Source: Lentzea guizhouensis (GTDB lineage: Bacteria > Actinomycetota > Actinomycetes > Mycobacteriales > Pseudonocardiaceae). From it: a DNA stretch of 64,000 nucleotides. Each line of letters begins with the position of its first letter. The stretch's first letter is position 1. The notes below the pieces were generated by a model, which saw only the letters and a list, made by a program, of their open reading frames with translations, had not been told where the DNA came from and searched no databases. The position numbers were made by a program, and so were the translations under genes. This document shows positions 27,833 to 36,134 of this stretch, in pieces. Location of the stretch: positions 6,014,001 through 6,078,000 of the forward strand of contig NZ_CP016793.1 in assembly GCF_001701025.1 (NCBI RefSeq), in the 5' to 3' direction.

Positions 27833-27850
27833 TTTGAGCATCTGCTCAAA
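27833..27850. promoter_or_regulatory. TetR operator, copy 1
   Basis: TTTGAGCA-TC-TGCTCAAA, perfect 8-base arms around two bases. It covers the -35 element TTGAGC (27834-27839) of the promoter for the gene at 27899. The centre-to-centre distance to copy 2 is 34 bases, about three helical turns. Confidence 0.8.
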
Positions 27851-27862
27851 TCCGGCTACCCT
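27834..27862 (+). promoter_or_regulatory. Promoter of the SRPBCC/DUF4166 pair
   Basis: TTGAGC (27834-27839), 17 bases, TACCCT (27857-27862). This is a good match to TTGACN-N17-TANNNT. Operator copy 1 covers the -35 and operator copy 2 covers the region just after the -10, the classical repression layout for a TetR protein. Confidence 0.65.
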
Positions 27863-27888
27863 CTCGTTTGAGCAGATGCTCAAACGAG
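27863..27888. promoter_or_regulatory. TetR operator, copy 2
   Basis: The same core as copy 1 (TTTGAGCA-GA-TGCTCAAA, 27867-27884), extended on both sides by CTCG/CGAG to give 12-base perfect arms. It runs into the ribosome site of the gene at 27899. Confidence 0.8.
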
Positions 27889-27898
27889 AGGTGGTCGC

Positions 27899-28609
27899 AT
27901 GGCGCACCGGCGAGCGCTGTACGTGGAGACGGTGGTCCGGGCCGATCTCGGCGAGCTGTGGCAGCGGACGCAGGAGCCGGGCCCGCATCAGCGGTGGGAC
28001 CTCCGGTTCACCAGGATCGACTACCTGCCGAAGGCGGAACCGGACGCCGAGCAGCACTTCCGGTACGCGGTGCGCGTGCTGCCCTGGCTCGAGGTGGACG
28101 GGACCGGTGTCAGCGTCGGTGAGCGGACCAGGCCGGACGGGTCGCGGACCTCGGCGCTGCGGTTCAGCTCGGCGCACCCGTTGTCGCTGATCCGCTCCGG
28201 GGCCGGCTACTGGCGGTACGTGCCGACCGGCGAGGGCGTCCGGTTCCTCACCGGCTACGACTACCAGCCCGGCTGGGGCCGGCTGGGCGCGCTGGCCGAC
28301 CGCCCGTTCCGGCTCCTGATGGGGTGGGGCACGGCCTGGTCGTTCGACCGGCTGCGGTTGTGGCTCGAGCACGGCACCCCGCCGGAGGTGTCACTGCGGC
28401 GGGCGCTGCTGGACGTGGCGGCGAGAGCCGCCGTGTGTGCCGCCGCCTGGTGGGCCGGTCCGGTCGTGCTCGCCGCGGCCCTCACCCTCGGCGCGCTGCT
28501 GGCCCCGCCGCTGCCCACCACCCCGGCGGCCAGGCGGTGCCGGCGGACTCCACCGGACCGCCGCTCCGCAACGGCGCCATCGTCCCTGCACACCTTGGAG
28601 CACCCGTGA
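27899..28609 (+). CDS. SRPBCC-family protein
   Basis: A 236-residue protein. Residues 1 to about 150 form a START/SRPBCC-like lipid- or ligand-binding fold (YVETVVRADLGELWQRTQEPGPHQRWDLRFTRIDYL). A hydrophobic segment near the C-terminus (AAVCAAAWWAGPVVLAAALTLGALLAPPLP) suggests a membrane anchor. It is first in a two-gene operon controlled by twin TetR operators. Its stop overlaps the GTG of the DUF4166 gene by four bases (GTGA). Function unknown. Confidence 0.78.
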   Translation: MAHRRALYVETVVRADLGELWQRTQEPGPHQRWDLRFTRIDYLPKAEPDAEQHFRYAVRVLPWLEVDGTGVSVGERTRPDGSRTSALRFSSAHPLSLIRSGAGYWRYVPTGEGVRFLTGYDYQPGWGRLGALADRPFRLLMGWGTAWSFDRLRLWLEHGTPPEVSLRRALLDVAARAAVCAAAWWAGPVVLAAALTLGALLAPPLPTTPAARRCRRTPPDRRSATAPSSLHTLEHP

Positions 28610-29277
28610 CCTCGATCTTCCAGCGCGCCCTCGGCGACGACTTCGCCCGACTGCACCCGCAGCTGCAACGCCGGTTCGGCTTCGCCAGCGACGACGGCAT
28701 CGCCTGCGTCGGCACCGGCACGATGGACCGGGTGTGGCACGGACGCGGGTTCACCCGGCCGTTCCTCCGGCTCGGGGCCAAGCGCCACATCCTGCTGCCC
28801 GGCCACGGCACCGACGTCCCCTTCACCATCGAGAACTACCCCTACCGCGACTCGCGGGGCCGGGAGACGATGACGTTCGTCCGCACCTTCGCCTTCGACC
28901 GGCCCCGGCGCTGGGACGCCACGATGATCTACAGCCCCGAGCGCGCCTCCGTCGTCGACTACCTGGGCACGCACCAGCACGTCTCGGTCGACCTGGACCT
29001 GTCCGTCGACGACCGCGGCGGGCTGGTGATCCGCAGCGGGGAGCAGCGCTTCCACGAAGGCCCGCTGCACTTCCGCGTCCCCCGCCTGGTGACCGGCAGC
29101 GCGCAGGTCCGCGAGTCCTACGACGACGCGATCGGCCGGTTCCGCATCGACGTCGAGGTCACCAACCACCGGTTCGGGCCGCTGTTCGGCTACCACGGCA
29201 CCTTCACCTGCGCCTATCCCGAAGGCGACCGCGTGCCGGACGCGATCAGGCCGGTCCGGGAGCAGGCACGGGTGTGA
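28606..29277 (+). CDS. DUF4166 domain protein
   Basis: A 223-residue protein starting at GTG 28606. The sequence IFQRALGDDFARLHPQLQRRFGFAS followed by VPFTIENYPYRDSRGRETMTFVRTFAF and the ending FGYHGTFTCAYPEG are typical of DUF4166, often found fused to or beside saccharopine-dehydrogenase-like and SRPBCC proteins. Function is unknown. Coupling to the SRPBCC gene suggests the two act together, perhaps on a lipid. Confidence 0.82.
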   Translation: MTSIFQRALGDDFARLHPQLQRRFGFASDDGIACVGTGTMDRVWHGRGFTRPFLRLGAKRHILLPGHGTDVPFTIENYPYRDSRGRETMTFVRTFAFDRPRRWDATMIYSPERASVVDYLGTHQHVSVDLDLSVDDRGGLVIRSGEQRFHEGPLHFRVPRLVTGSAQVRESYDDAIGRFRIDVEVTNHRFGPLFGYHGTFTCAYPEGDRVPDAIRPVREQARV

Positions 29278-29288
29278 CGTGAGCGGGC

Positions 29289-30710
29289 TCAGCGGCTCGG
29301 CTGGGCGCGGGTGTAGCGGTGCTTCACGCCGGCCGGGAAGTGCTCCGGGTCACCGGCCGGCCGCAGCACCACCTCGGGCAGCTGCCGTTCGGCCGGCACA
29401 TAGTGCGCGAACTCGCTGTTGAGCCGAACCAGCTGCGCCCGCACCGACTCCGCGATCGCCGCGGCGTCCGCCACCGCTCCCGGCGCCACCTCGACGGTGA
29501 TCCGCAACGTCCGGTCGCGGTCGGCGTCCTCCACCGACTCGACCACGAACTTGCCGGTCACCGTCGCGCTGATCTCCGGCTGTTCCAGGCCGACCGCCAC
29601 GTTCTCCGGGTACACGTTCGCCCCGAAGTACGACACGGTGAACAGCGACCGCCCGAACACGTACACGAACGGCAGCTGCGGCCCGTCCGGTGGCGTGAAG
29701 CCGTGTTCGGCGCACAACGCGAGCATGTCGGCGTGGGAGACCAGGCCGCCTTCGTCGCCGATGGCGTAGCGCACCAACGGGATCCCACCGTCCGCGGTGA
29801 ACACCAGCCTGCCGTCGACGACCTCGAAGAACCGGCTGCCGGGGTCGTACTACACGAGCGTCGGCAGCCGTGAGTCGCCGAACACCTCGCGGGCCAGGTC
29901 CGGGCGGTGGGCGAAGAAGCGGCGGATGCCCACCGACTGGGCGGTTTCGTTGCCGAGCACGCCCGCGTCGGCCGTGCCGTACAGAGAAGCGATGTGGCGC
30001 ACCGGGTTCTCGACGCCGGCCCGCGCCGCCACCAGGTCGCGCCACTGTTCGCTGAACACCTCGCCGGCCAGGACGAGCTTGACGTCGAATGACCAGCCGG
30101 TGCCGGAGTCGATGACGTCCTTGAGGAACGGGGGGTAGCCGAGCAGCACCACCTGGGAGAAGTGCGGGGCGAGCTCGGGCAGGACGCGCAGGATCTCGGT
30201 CTTGTTGTTGCCCGGCGCGACAACGGTGATCGGGCAGCCCTTCGCGGCGAGGTGGCGGACGCAGGCCTGGGTGAACAGGCCGCCGACCCACGTGCCGAGC
30301 GGGAAGCAGACCACGGCCAGGGTGCTGCGGGTGTCCGCGCCGAAGCCGTCGACGAGCACCTGTTCGAACCGGCGGGCCACGTGCAGCTCGTCCTCCAGGG
30401 AACGCGGCCAGATCGTGGGCTGACCGCTGGAACCGGAGGAGACGGCGATCATGTCGCAGCCGGCCAGGGTGCCGTCGCGGCAGAGCTCGGGCAGCGGGTA
30501 CCGCTGGTGGTAGGTCGCCTTGCCGGTGAGCGGCAGGTCCTGGAAGCCCGAGGAAGGGGAGACGCCGTGCTCCTGCAGGAACTTCCGGTACGCGGGCACG
30601 GTGGCGGCGGTGCGCTGGACCAGGTCGGACACCCACGACGGCGACGGGGCGGCAGGCGGGGCGAAGAACGACTCGAACGCCCGCAGGACGCGGGTCTGCC
30701 GATCACTCAT
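29289..30710 (-). pseudogene. Phenylacetate-CoA ligase-like adenylate-forming enzyme with an internal amber codon
   Basis: About 473 codons. The N-terminal part has the P-loop-like MIAVSSGSSGQPTIWPRS. The middle has the adenylate-binding region ending LYGTADAGVLGNE. The C-terminal part has GGIPLVRYAIGDEG and YVFGRSLFTVSYFGANVYPENV, as in PaaK/coenzyme F390 synthetase relatives. An in-frame TAG (29850-29852) splits it after RLPTLV and before YDPGSRFFE; relatives usually have Gln there (CAG to TAG). Both halves stay in the same frame and look otherwise intact, so this is a recent nonsense mutation, a base error or suppressed amber. It starts at ATG 30710 and is divergent from the SARP regulator. 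Confidence 0.8.
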
Positions 30711-30888
30711 GGTCCGACCCTGCCAGCCTGCCCGGAGCCGCGCCAGCACCGGGCCCGCTGCACCGTCAGGAGGTATCTCCGATGAGAGGAACCGCAATCC
30801 GGGCAACGGCTGGCATCATGGCGAACGGCGTTGCTACCGCTGGGGGGCGCGGTCAGGAGGCGCAGGGCAACGAACTGGGGAGTCTGGC

Positions 30889-33800
30889 GTGCGCGTTTTG
30901 CTGTTGGGCCCGGTCGATCTCCGCGACGGGGAGAGATCGATCGGGTTGGGGGGAACGAAACCGAAGACGATGCTCGCGGCGTTGACGCTGCAACCGCGTC
31001 AGGTCGTGCCGATCGAGCAGCTCATCAACCACCTGTGGGACGGGGAACCGCCGCGGTCGGCGACCGCGCTCATCCACACCTACGTGTCGACGTTGCGGCG
31101 GGCGTTCGCGTCGATCGGGCGGCCGGACGTGCTGCTCACCCGTGCTCCCGGCTACGAGCTGGTGGTGCAGGAGGGCGAGAGCGACCTGGAGGCGTTCGGC
31201 GCGCTGGCCGACCGGGCCAGGACGCTGGAGCGGTCCGGGCAGCACGCCGAGGCGGCCGGTCACTACCGGCGGGCGCTCGACCTGTGGCGCGGTCCGGCGC
31301 TGAGCGGGATCGAGGTGCGGTTCGCCCGTGCCAAGGCGGTGACGCTCGACGAGGACCGGGCGGGTGCCGAGGAGGGCCTCGCGCGGTGCGACCTGGCCCA
31401 GCGGCACTTCAGCGAGGTCATCTCGCGGATGTCGCGGCTCACCGCGCAGAACCCGGCGCGCGAGGAGGCTCACGGGTTGTTGATGCGGGCGCTCTACGAG
31501 AACGAACGCCAGGCCGACGCGTTGGCCGTCTATCAGAACGTGCGGCGTTATCTGGACGATGAGCTCGGTGTCGAGCCGGGCGAGAAACTGCAGCAGCTGC
31601 ACATCAACGTGCTCAACGGAACGCTCGAACCCGTCGCGGCACCCGTGGTGATGACGTCCAGGCCGGTGGAGGCCGTGGCCGACGCGGCACACCCGGTTGC
31701 GGCGCAGGCGGTGGCGGTCGCCCTCGACCAGTACACGGTCCCCCGGCACCTGCCACCGGACATCGGCGACTTCACCGGCCGCGCCGACCAGCTGGAGCTC
31801 ATGCGCAGGCTGTCGGAGAAGACGGCGGCGGCGGACCGGACCGCGACGGCGACCGTGGTGGTGTCGGGGTTCGGTGGCGCCGGCAAGTCCGCGCTGGCCG
31901 TGCACACCGCGCACATGCTGCGTGACCGGTACCCGGACGGGCAGCTGTTCGCCGACCTGCGCGAAGCCGACCCGGACCTCGGCGTGCGGGACGCGTTGCG
32001 GCGGTTCCTCAACGCGCTGGGCGTCGCGAACACCGACCTGCCGGACGACCTGGCCGACCGGGTCGAGCTGTACCGGCGGAAGGTGGCGGGCCGCAGCCTG
32101 GTCGTGGTGCTCGACAACGTGAGCCACGAGCACCAGGTGCGCAGGCTGCTGCCAGGATCGCCGCACTGCCTGGTGATCATCACGAGCCGGTCGCGGCTGA
32201 CCGGGCTCGAGGGTGCCGAGTTCGTCGAGCTCGACTTCTTCGATGCCGAGGCGTCCGTGCAGATGCTCAGCCGGATCGTCGGCGAGCAGCGGGTGGCGGG
32301 CGAACCCGAGGCGGCGCGCACGATCGCGCGGTTGTGCGGCGGCATCCCGCTGGCGATCCGAGCGGCGGCGGCGAAGCTGCTGGCCCGCCCGCACTGGCCG
32401 TTGCGGGTGCTGGCGGGGCGGCTGTCCGACGAACGCAGGCGCCTCGACGAGCTGGCCGCGGGCGACCTGGCGATCCGGTCCAGCCTCCAGCTCAACTACA
32501 CCGAGCTGGACGAGCCGCACCGGCGGGCGTTCCACCTGCTCACCCTGCTCGACCTGCCGGACTTCGGCGCGTGGCTCGCGGCGCCGCTGCTGGAGGTGTC
32601 CGCCGACGACGCCGAGGACGTCGTCGAGCACTTGGTCGACCTGCGGCTGCTCGACGTGGTCGGCGTCGACCCGCTCGGCCGGGTCCGCTACCGGTTCCAC
32701 GACCTGATCCGGCTCTTCGGCGCCGAGCAGGCGGCGGGCGAGCCGACCGGGGAGGCGTTGCTGCGGTTGATGACCGCGTGGATGCACCTGGTGGAGATCG
32801 GTGCGCGGACGCTGCCGCGGGTCACGCTCGGGCTGCGGCCGCCCGGCCTGTGCACGGGGTCGGTCGACCGGCGGCTGAGCGTGGACGTCGAGGACAACCC
32901 GACGGAGTGGCTCAAGGCGGAGACCGCGGCGGTGGTGCGCAGCATCGAACGCGCCCACGAGCTCGGTGTCACGGGGTCCACGACAACGCTCATCGTCTCG
33001 TTGCTGGCGTCACCGTTCGCGGTGCGCAACGAGTTCGACGGCTGGCAACGGGTCTTGGACGTCGCACTGACCAGTGCGCGCACGTCAGGTGACAGGGGCG
33101 CGCTCGCGACCGTGCACGCCGGGCTGGGACAGCTGAAGTACGAGCAGGACGACTTCACCGCGGCGCTGGAGCACTTCGGCCAGGCGCGCGAACACGCGGA
33201 GGCCGTCGGCGAGGTGCACACGCTGGCCGTGGCACAGATCGGGCTCGGCACGGTGCTGCGCGAGCTCGGCGAGACCGGCCGGGCGGTGGAGCACCTCGTG
33301 CGGGCCGACGAGCTGGCCGGGACCGCCGGTGACGCGGACGTCGCCGCGGCCGCGCAGTACGGGCTGGGAGCGATCAGCCGCGAGCACGGCGACATCGACG
33401 CCGCGGTGACGTCGTTCGGCAGGTGCGTCGACCTCTACCGGGAGAGGGGCGACCAGCGCGGCGAGGCGCTGGCGTTGCGCGGGCTGAGCCTGTGCCACCG
33501 GGCGCGCGACGAGCACGCCGACGCCGCCGAGCTGAGCAGGCAGGCCGAGGTGGTGCTGACCGGGGCCGGTGACGCGCTCGGGGCCGCCTACGCACGCCAG
33601 TCACTGGCGAAAGCGTTGGTGCGGCAGGGCAAGACGGTCGAGGCGGGTGCGTTGCTCGACTCCTGCCACGAGGTGTTCGTGCAGCACCGCGACCGGTTCG
33701 GCATCGCGCTCGCCGTGCGCACCATGGGCGAGGCCGCGCTGGCCGGCGGCGACGACACCCGAGCACGTGAGCTGCTCGAAGACGCACTGGTGCGGTGGGA

Positions 33801-33987
33801 ACAGCTCGGCCTGCCCCAGTGGCAGGCCCGCACGCTGCGCGATCTCGCTGCCACGGCACCCGGTGACGCGGCCGAGCTGTGGGGCCGGGCGCGGGAGCTG
33901 ACGGCGGCTGTAGGCGGTCGGGAGGTCGCTGAGCTGCGCGAACTCACCCCTTCGGCGTGGCGGGACCACGTCCGCAAGCACCTCTAG
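30889..33987 (+). CDS. AfsR/SARP-type regulator (SARP-NB-ARC-TPR)
   Basis: A 1,032-residue activator starting at GTG 30889 after GGGGAG. Residues 1 to about 95 form an OmpR-like winged helix (VRVLLLGPVDLRDGERSIGLGGTKPKTMLAALTLQ). A bacterial transcriptional activation domain runs to about 250 (ending LGVEPGEKLQQLH). The NB-ARC ATPase has P-loop GFGGAGKSALAV at about 328 and VVVLDNVSHEHQ. The C-terminal half has six to eight TPRs. AfsR-type SARPs bind heptameric direct repeats with 11-base spacing near -35 and recruit RNA polymerase. Exactly such arrays occur just downstream at 33998-34069 and at 36021-36081, so the cell-wall enzyme genes following it are probable targets. Confidence 0.92.
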   Translation: MRVLLLGPVDLRDGERSIGLGGTKPKTMLAALTLQPRQVVPIEQLINHLWDGEPPRSATALIHTYVSTLRRAFASIGRPDVLLTRAPGYELVVQEGESDLEAFGALADRARTLERSGQHAEAAGHYRRALDLWRGPALSGIEVRFARAKAVTLDEDRAGAEEGLARCDLAQRHFSEVISRMSRLTAQNPAREEAHGLLMRALYENERQADALAVYQNVRRYLDDELGVEPGEKLQQLHINVLNGTLEPVAAPVVMTSRPVEAVADAAHPVAAQAVAVALDQYTVPRHLPPDIGDFTGRADQLELMRRLSEKTAAADRTATATVVVSGFGGAGKSALAVHTAHMLRDRYPDGQLFADLREADPDLGVRDALRRFLNALGVANTDLPDDLADRVELYRRKVAGRSLVVVLDNVSHEHQVRRLLPGSPHCLVIITSRSRLTGLEGAEFVELDFFDAEASVQMLSRIVGEQRVAGEPEAARTIARLCGGIPLAIRAAAAKLLARPHWPLRVLAGRLSDERRRLDELAAGDLAIRSSLQLNYTELDEPHRRAFHLLTLLDLPDFGAWLAAPLLEVSADDAEDVVEHLVDLRLLDVVGVDPLGRVRYRFHDLIRLFGAEQAAGEPTGEALLRLMTAWMHLVEIGARTLPRVTLGLRPPGLCTGSVDRRLSVDVEDNPTEWLKAETAAVVRSIERAHELGVTGSTTTLIVSLLASPFAVRNEFDGWQRVLDVALTSARTSGDRGALATVHAGLGQLKYEQDDFTAALEHFGQAREHAEAVGEVHTLAVAQIGLGTVLRELGETGRAVEHLVRADELAGTAGDADVAAAAQYGLGAISREHGDIDAAVTSFGRCVDLYRERGDQRGEALALRGLSLCHRARDEHADAAELSRQAEVVLTGAGDALGAAYARQSLAKALVRQGKTVEAGALLDSCHEVFVQHRDRFGIALAVRTMGEAALAGGDDTRARELLEDALVRWEQLGLPQWQARTLRDLAATAPGDAAELWGRARELTAAVGGREVAELRELTPSAWRDHVRKHL

Positions 33988-33997
33988 AGGGCTTCTT

Positions 33998-34082
33998 CTA
34001 GGACTTTTGTAGGCGACGCCCCGAGGACGGGCCGGGACCTGTAGGCGGCGTGGAGGCCGCGTGCAGACCGGCCCGTCATTCT
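33998..34082 (+). promoter_or_regulatory. SARP-type heptamer array and promoter of the NlpC/P60 operon
   Basis: The main array is GTAGGCG (34041-34047), GGAGGCC (34052-34058) and GCAGACC (34063-34069), each separated by the same four bases GCGT, an exact 11-base period. A -10 CATTCT (34077-34082) follows seven bases later, which is the SARP promoter layout. An upstream pair, CTAGGAC (33998-34004) and GTAGGCG (34009-34015), has the same period. There is no separate -35. Confidence 0.7.
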
Positions 34083-34122
34083 TTTCGTGTCAGGAAATCA
34101 CCGACACGAAGGGAAGAACCAG

Positions 34123-34575
34123 ATGGGCGTTCCGACCGCCGGACCGATTCTGCCGGGTCCCCCGATCGCCCGCGACGAGGTGATCGGCCGGGCGAAGAGC
34201 TGGCTCCGGCCGTCGGTTTCCTTCAGCACCGACCGGCGGTTCGAGAACGAACACGGCCGGTATCGCACCGACAGCTCCGGATTCGTCTGCATGGCGCTCG
34301 CGGCACCGGAGATGAGCACCGAGGAGCTCACCTCGATCTGCTCGCTCGTGCCCCGTGCGGAACTGCTCGCGGGCGATCTGCTCATCTGCGCCTATTACGC
34401 GAACACCACCCGGCACGCGGTCATCTTCGAACGCTGGACCGACCGGTTCCGCCACGCCTACCTGGGAATGGAACAGGTGCACGGGATCGGGACCGTTCGC
34501 CGGACCGTGCCCTACCCGTACGAAAGGGAGCAGGACTCCTTCCTGCCCCGCCGTTATCCGATGATCCAAGACTGA
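34123..34575 (+). CDS. NlpC/P60-like protein lacking the catalytic Cys and signal peptide
   Basis: A 150-residue paralogue of the N-terminal enzyme domain of the next gene (ARDEVIGRAKSWL aligns with TRDQVLARAKAWV; RTDSSGFVCMAL aligns with RQDCSGFVSYAW). The active-site Cys position is Ser51 here, although a Cys occurs five residues later. The His-containing segment RHAVIFERW is kept. No signal peptide is visible. It starts at ATG 34123 after GAAGGGAAG and is followed 15 bases later by the secreted paralogue. It may be an inactive partner, chaperone or immunity-like protein; that is inference. It is expressed from the SARP-type promoter. Confidence 0.7.
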   Translation: MGVPTAGPILPGPPIARDEVIGRAKSWLRPSVSFSTDRRFENEHGRYRTDSSGFVCMALAAPEMSTEELTSICSLVPRAELLAGDLLICAYYANTTRHAVIFERWTDRFRHAYLGMEQVHGIGTVRRTVPYPYEREQDSFLPRRYPMIQD

Positions 34576-34590
34576 GAAGAGGGAACCGAA

Positions 34591-35955
34591 ATGAGCATCA
34601 AGACCACGCTGCGCAACGTCCTGCTCGCCACCACCGCCGTCGCCTCGCTGTTCTCCGGCACCGCGCTCGTCTCGACGCCCGCGATCGCCGCGGACCAGGC
34701 CTCCGGCGGGTTCACCGCCCAGGCCGAGAACCGCCCGATCACCCGCGACCAGGTGCTCGCCCGTGCCAAAGCGTGGGTCGACGCCAAGGTGCCGTACTCG
34801 AACACCGCCTACCGCGACGGCTACCGCCAGGACTGCTCCGGCTTCGTCTCCTACGCCTGGACGGCCAGCACGAGCTTCACCACCAGAACGTTGCAGAGCA
34901 TCAGCCAACGCATCACCAAGGACGACCTGAAGCCCGGCGACATTCTGCTGTGGAAGAACCCGGACCCCAACAAGATGGGCCACGTGCGGATCTTCACCGG
35001 CTGGACGGATGATTCGAGGACGAGGCTCACCACCTACGAGCAGACGCCGCCACACGCGATCGCCGCGACCTACACGTGGAACGAGACCGCGGCCGACGGC
35101 TACCTGCCCTACCGCTACAACCACATCATCGAGACCGGCACGCGCGCTCCCGGCGCGTCGCTGTCCGGTGACGCCCGTGCCGAGATCGTGAAGATCGAGA
35201 CCAACGGCGAGGCGCGCTCCTGGTACAACAACCTGGGCTTCGCCGCGATGCCGTGGGGTGGCGACAGCGAGATCATCGCGACCGGTGCGACCGACCCGGC
35301 CCGCGTGCGGTTCGCCGACCTCTCCGGTGACGGCAAGAAGGAGTACATCTACATCCAGGAGAACGGCGAGGTCCGCGCCTGGTACAACCAGCTCGGCTTC
35401 GACAGCATGCCCTGGGGCGGCGACAGCCAGGTCATCGTGACCGGTGCGACGGACCCGTCCCGCGTGCACTTCGCGGACCTGTCCGGTGACGGCAAGGCGG
35501 AGTACCTCTACGTGCAGGAGAACGGCGAGGTGCGGTCCTGGTACAACGCGCTCGGCTTCGCCGCGATGCCGTGGGGTGGCGACAGCCAGGTCGTGGTGAC
35601 CGGTGCGACCGAGCCCGCCCGTGTGCGGTTCGCGGACCTCTCAGGTGACGGCAAGGCGGAGTACTCCTACGTCCAGACCAACGGCGAGGTGCGTTCCTGG
35701 TACAACGCCAAGGGATTCGCCGCAATGCCGTGGGGTGGCGACTCGCAGGTCATCGTGACCGGCGCGACCGACCCGGCCCGTGTTCGCCTGATGGACCTCT
35801 CCGGTGACGGCAAGGCCGAGTACGCCTACGTGCAGGAGAACGGTGAGGTGCGTGCGTGGTACAACGCCAAGGGATTCGCGGCCATGCCGTGGGGTGGCGA
35901 CAGCCAGGTCATCGCGACCGGTTTCACCGAGCCCGCTCGCACCCTGTTCGCCTGA
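34591..35955 (+). CDS. Secreted NlpC/P60-type peptidase with five C-terminal FG-GAP-like repeats
   Basis: A 454-residue protein. The signal peptide is about 1-34 (ending STPAIAADQ). The NlpC/P60-like domain (about 50-185) has DCSGFVSYAW (Cys82), DLKPGDILLW and a GHVRIFTGW His motif. The C-terminal about 265 residues are five units of about 53 residues, each with a Ca-binding-like DLSGDGK loop and SWYN..GFAAMPWGGDSQV. The enzyme probably cleaves peptidoglycan peptide cross-links outside the cell, with the repeats giving wall or surface binding. It starts at ATG 34591 (AAGAGGGA). A strong hairpin terminator follows. Confidence 0.85.
   Translation: MSIKTTLRNVLLATTAVASLFSGTALVSTPAIAADQASGGFTAQAENRPITRDQVLARAKAWVDAKVPYSNTAYRDGYRQDCSGFVSYAWTASTSFTTRTLQSISQRITKDDLKPGDILLWKNPDPNKMGHVRIFTGWTDDSRTRLTTYEQTPPHAIAATYTWNETAADGYLPYRYNHIIETGTRAPGASLSGDARAEIVKIETNGEARSWYNNLGFAAMPWGGDSEIIATGATDPARVRFADLSGDGKKEYIYIQENGEVRAWYNQLGFDSMPWGGDSQVIVTGATDPSRVHFADLSGDGKAEYLYVQENGEVRSWYNALGFAAMPWGGDSQVVVTGATEPARVRFADLSGDGKAEYSYVQTNGEVRSWYNAKGFAAMPWGGDSQVIVTGATDPARVRLMDLSGDGKAEYAYVQENGEVRAWYNAKGFAAMPWGGDSQVIATGFTEPARTLFA
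35153..35942 (+). repeat. Five tandem about 159-bp coding repeats (FG-GAP-like), first block
   Basis: Each unit encodes about 53 residues built around ADLSGDGK(A/K)EY and a WYN-GF-MPWGGDS core. The matching units of the second block (36739-37528) are more alike than neighbouring units within a block. For example both fourth units carry EYSYVQTNGEVRSWYNAKG. The whole five-repeat block was therefore duplicated or is kept alike by gene conversion. Confidence 0.85.
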
Positions 35956-35966
35956 CAGTCGAACAA

Positions 35967-36003
35967 CGAGAAACCCCGCAGCGACTCGCTGCGGGGTTTC
36001 TCG
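35967..36003 (+). terminator. Hairpin terminator after the NlpC/P60 gene
   Basis: A 16-base perfect stem (35967-35982 with 35988-36003) around loop GACTC. The stem includes AAACCCC/GGGGTTT. There is no long T run after it, as is common in actinobacteria. Confidence 0.75.
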
Positions 36004-36020
36004 CGTCTCCAGAACGTTCT

Positions 36021-36094
36021 CCAGAACTCTTATAGGCGCGGTCTTCCTCCCGGCAGACGACGTGGAGGACTCCTGTAGGCGGGCCTGACAATGT
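36021..36094 (+). promoter_or_regulatory. SARP-type heptamer array and promoter of the transglycosylase gene
   Basis: GCAGACG (36053-36059), GGAGGAC (36064-36070) and GTAGGCG (36075-36081) are spaced by four bases (11-base period). They are the same three heptamer types as at 34041-34069 but in reverse order. -10 CAATGT (36089-36094) follows seven bases later, identical spacing to the first promoter. An upstream pair CCAGAAC (36021-36027) and ATAGGCG (36032-36038) mirrors the upstream pair there, with the gap shortened by exactly 11 bases. Confidence 0.7.
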
Positions 36095-36134
36095 TTCTCC
36101 TGTCAGCGAAGAACATCGAAGAGGGAGAAAGAAA

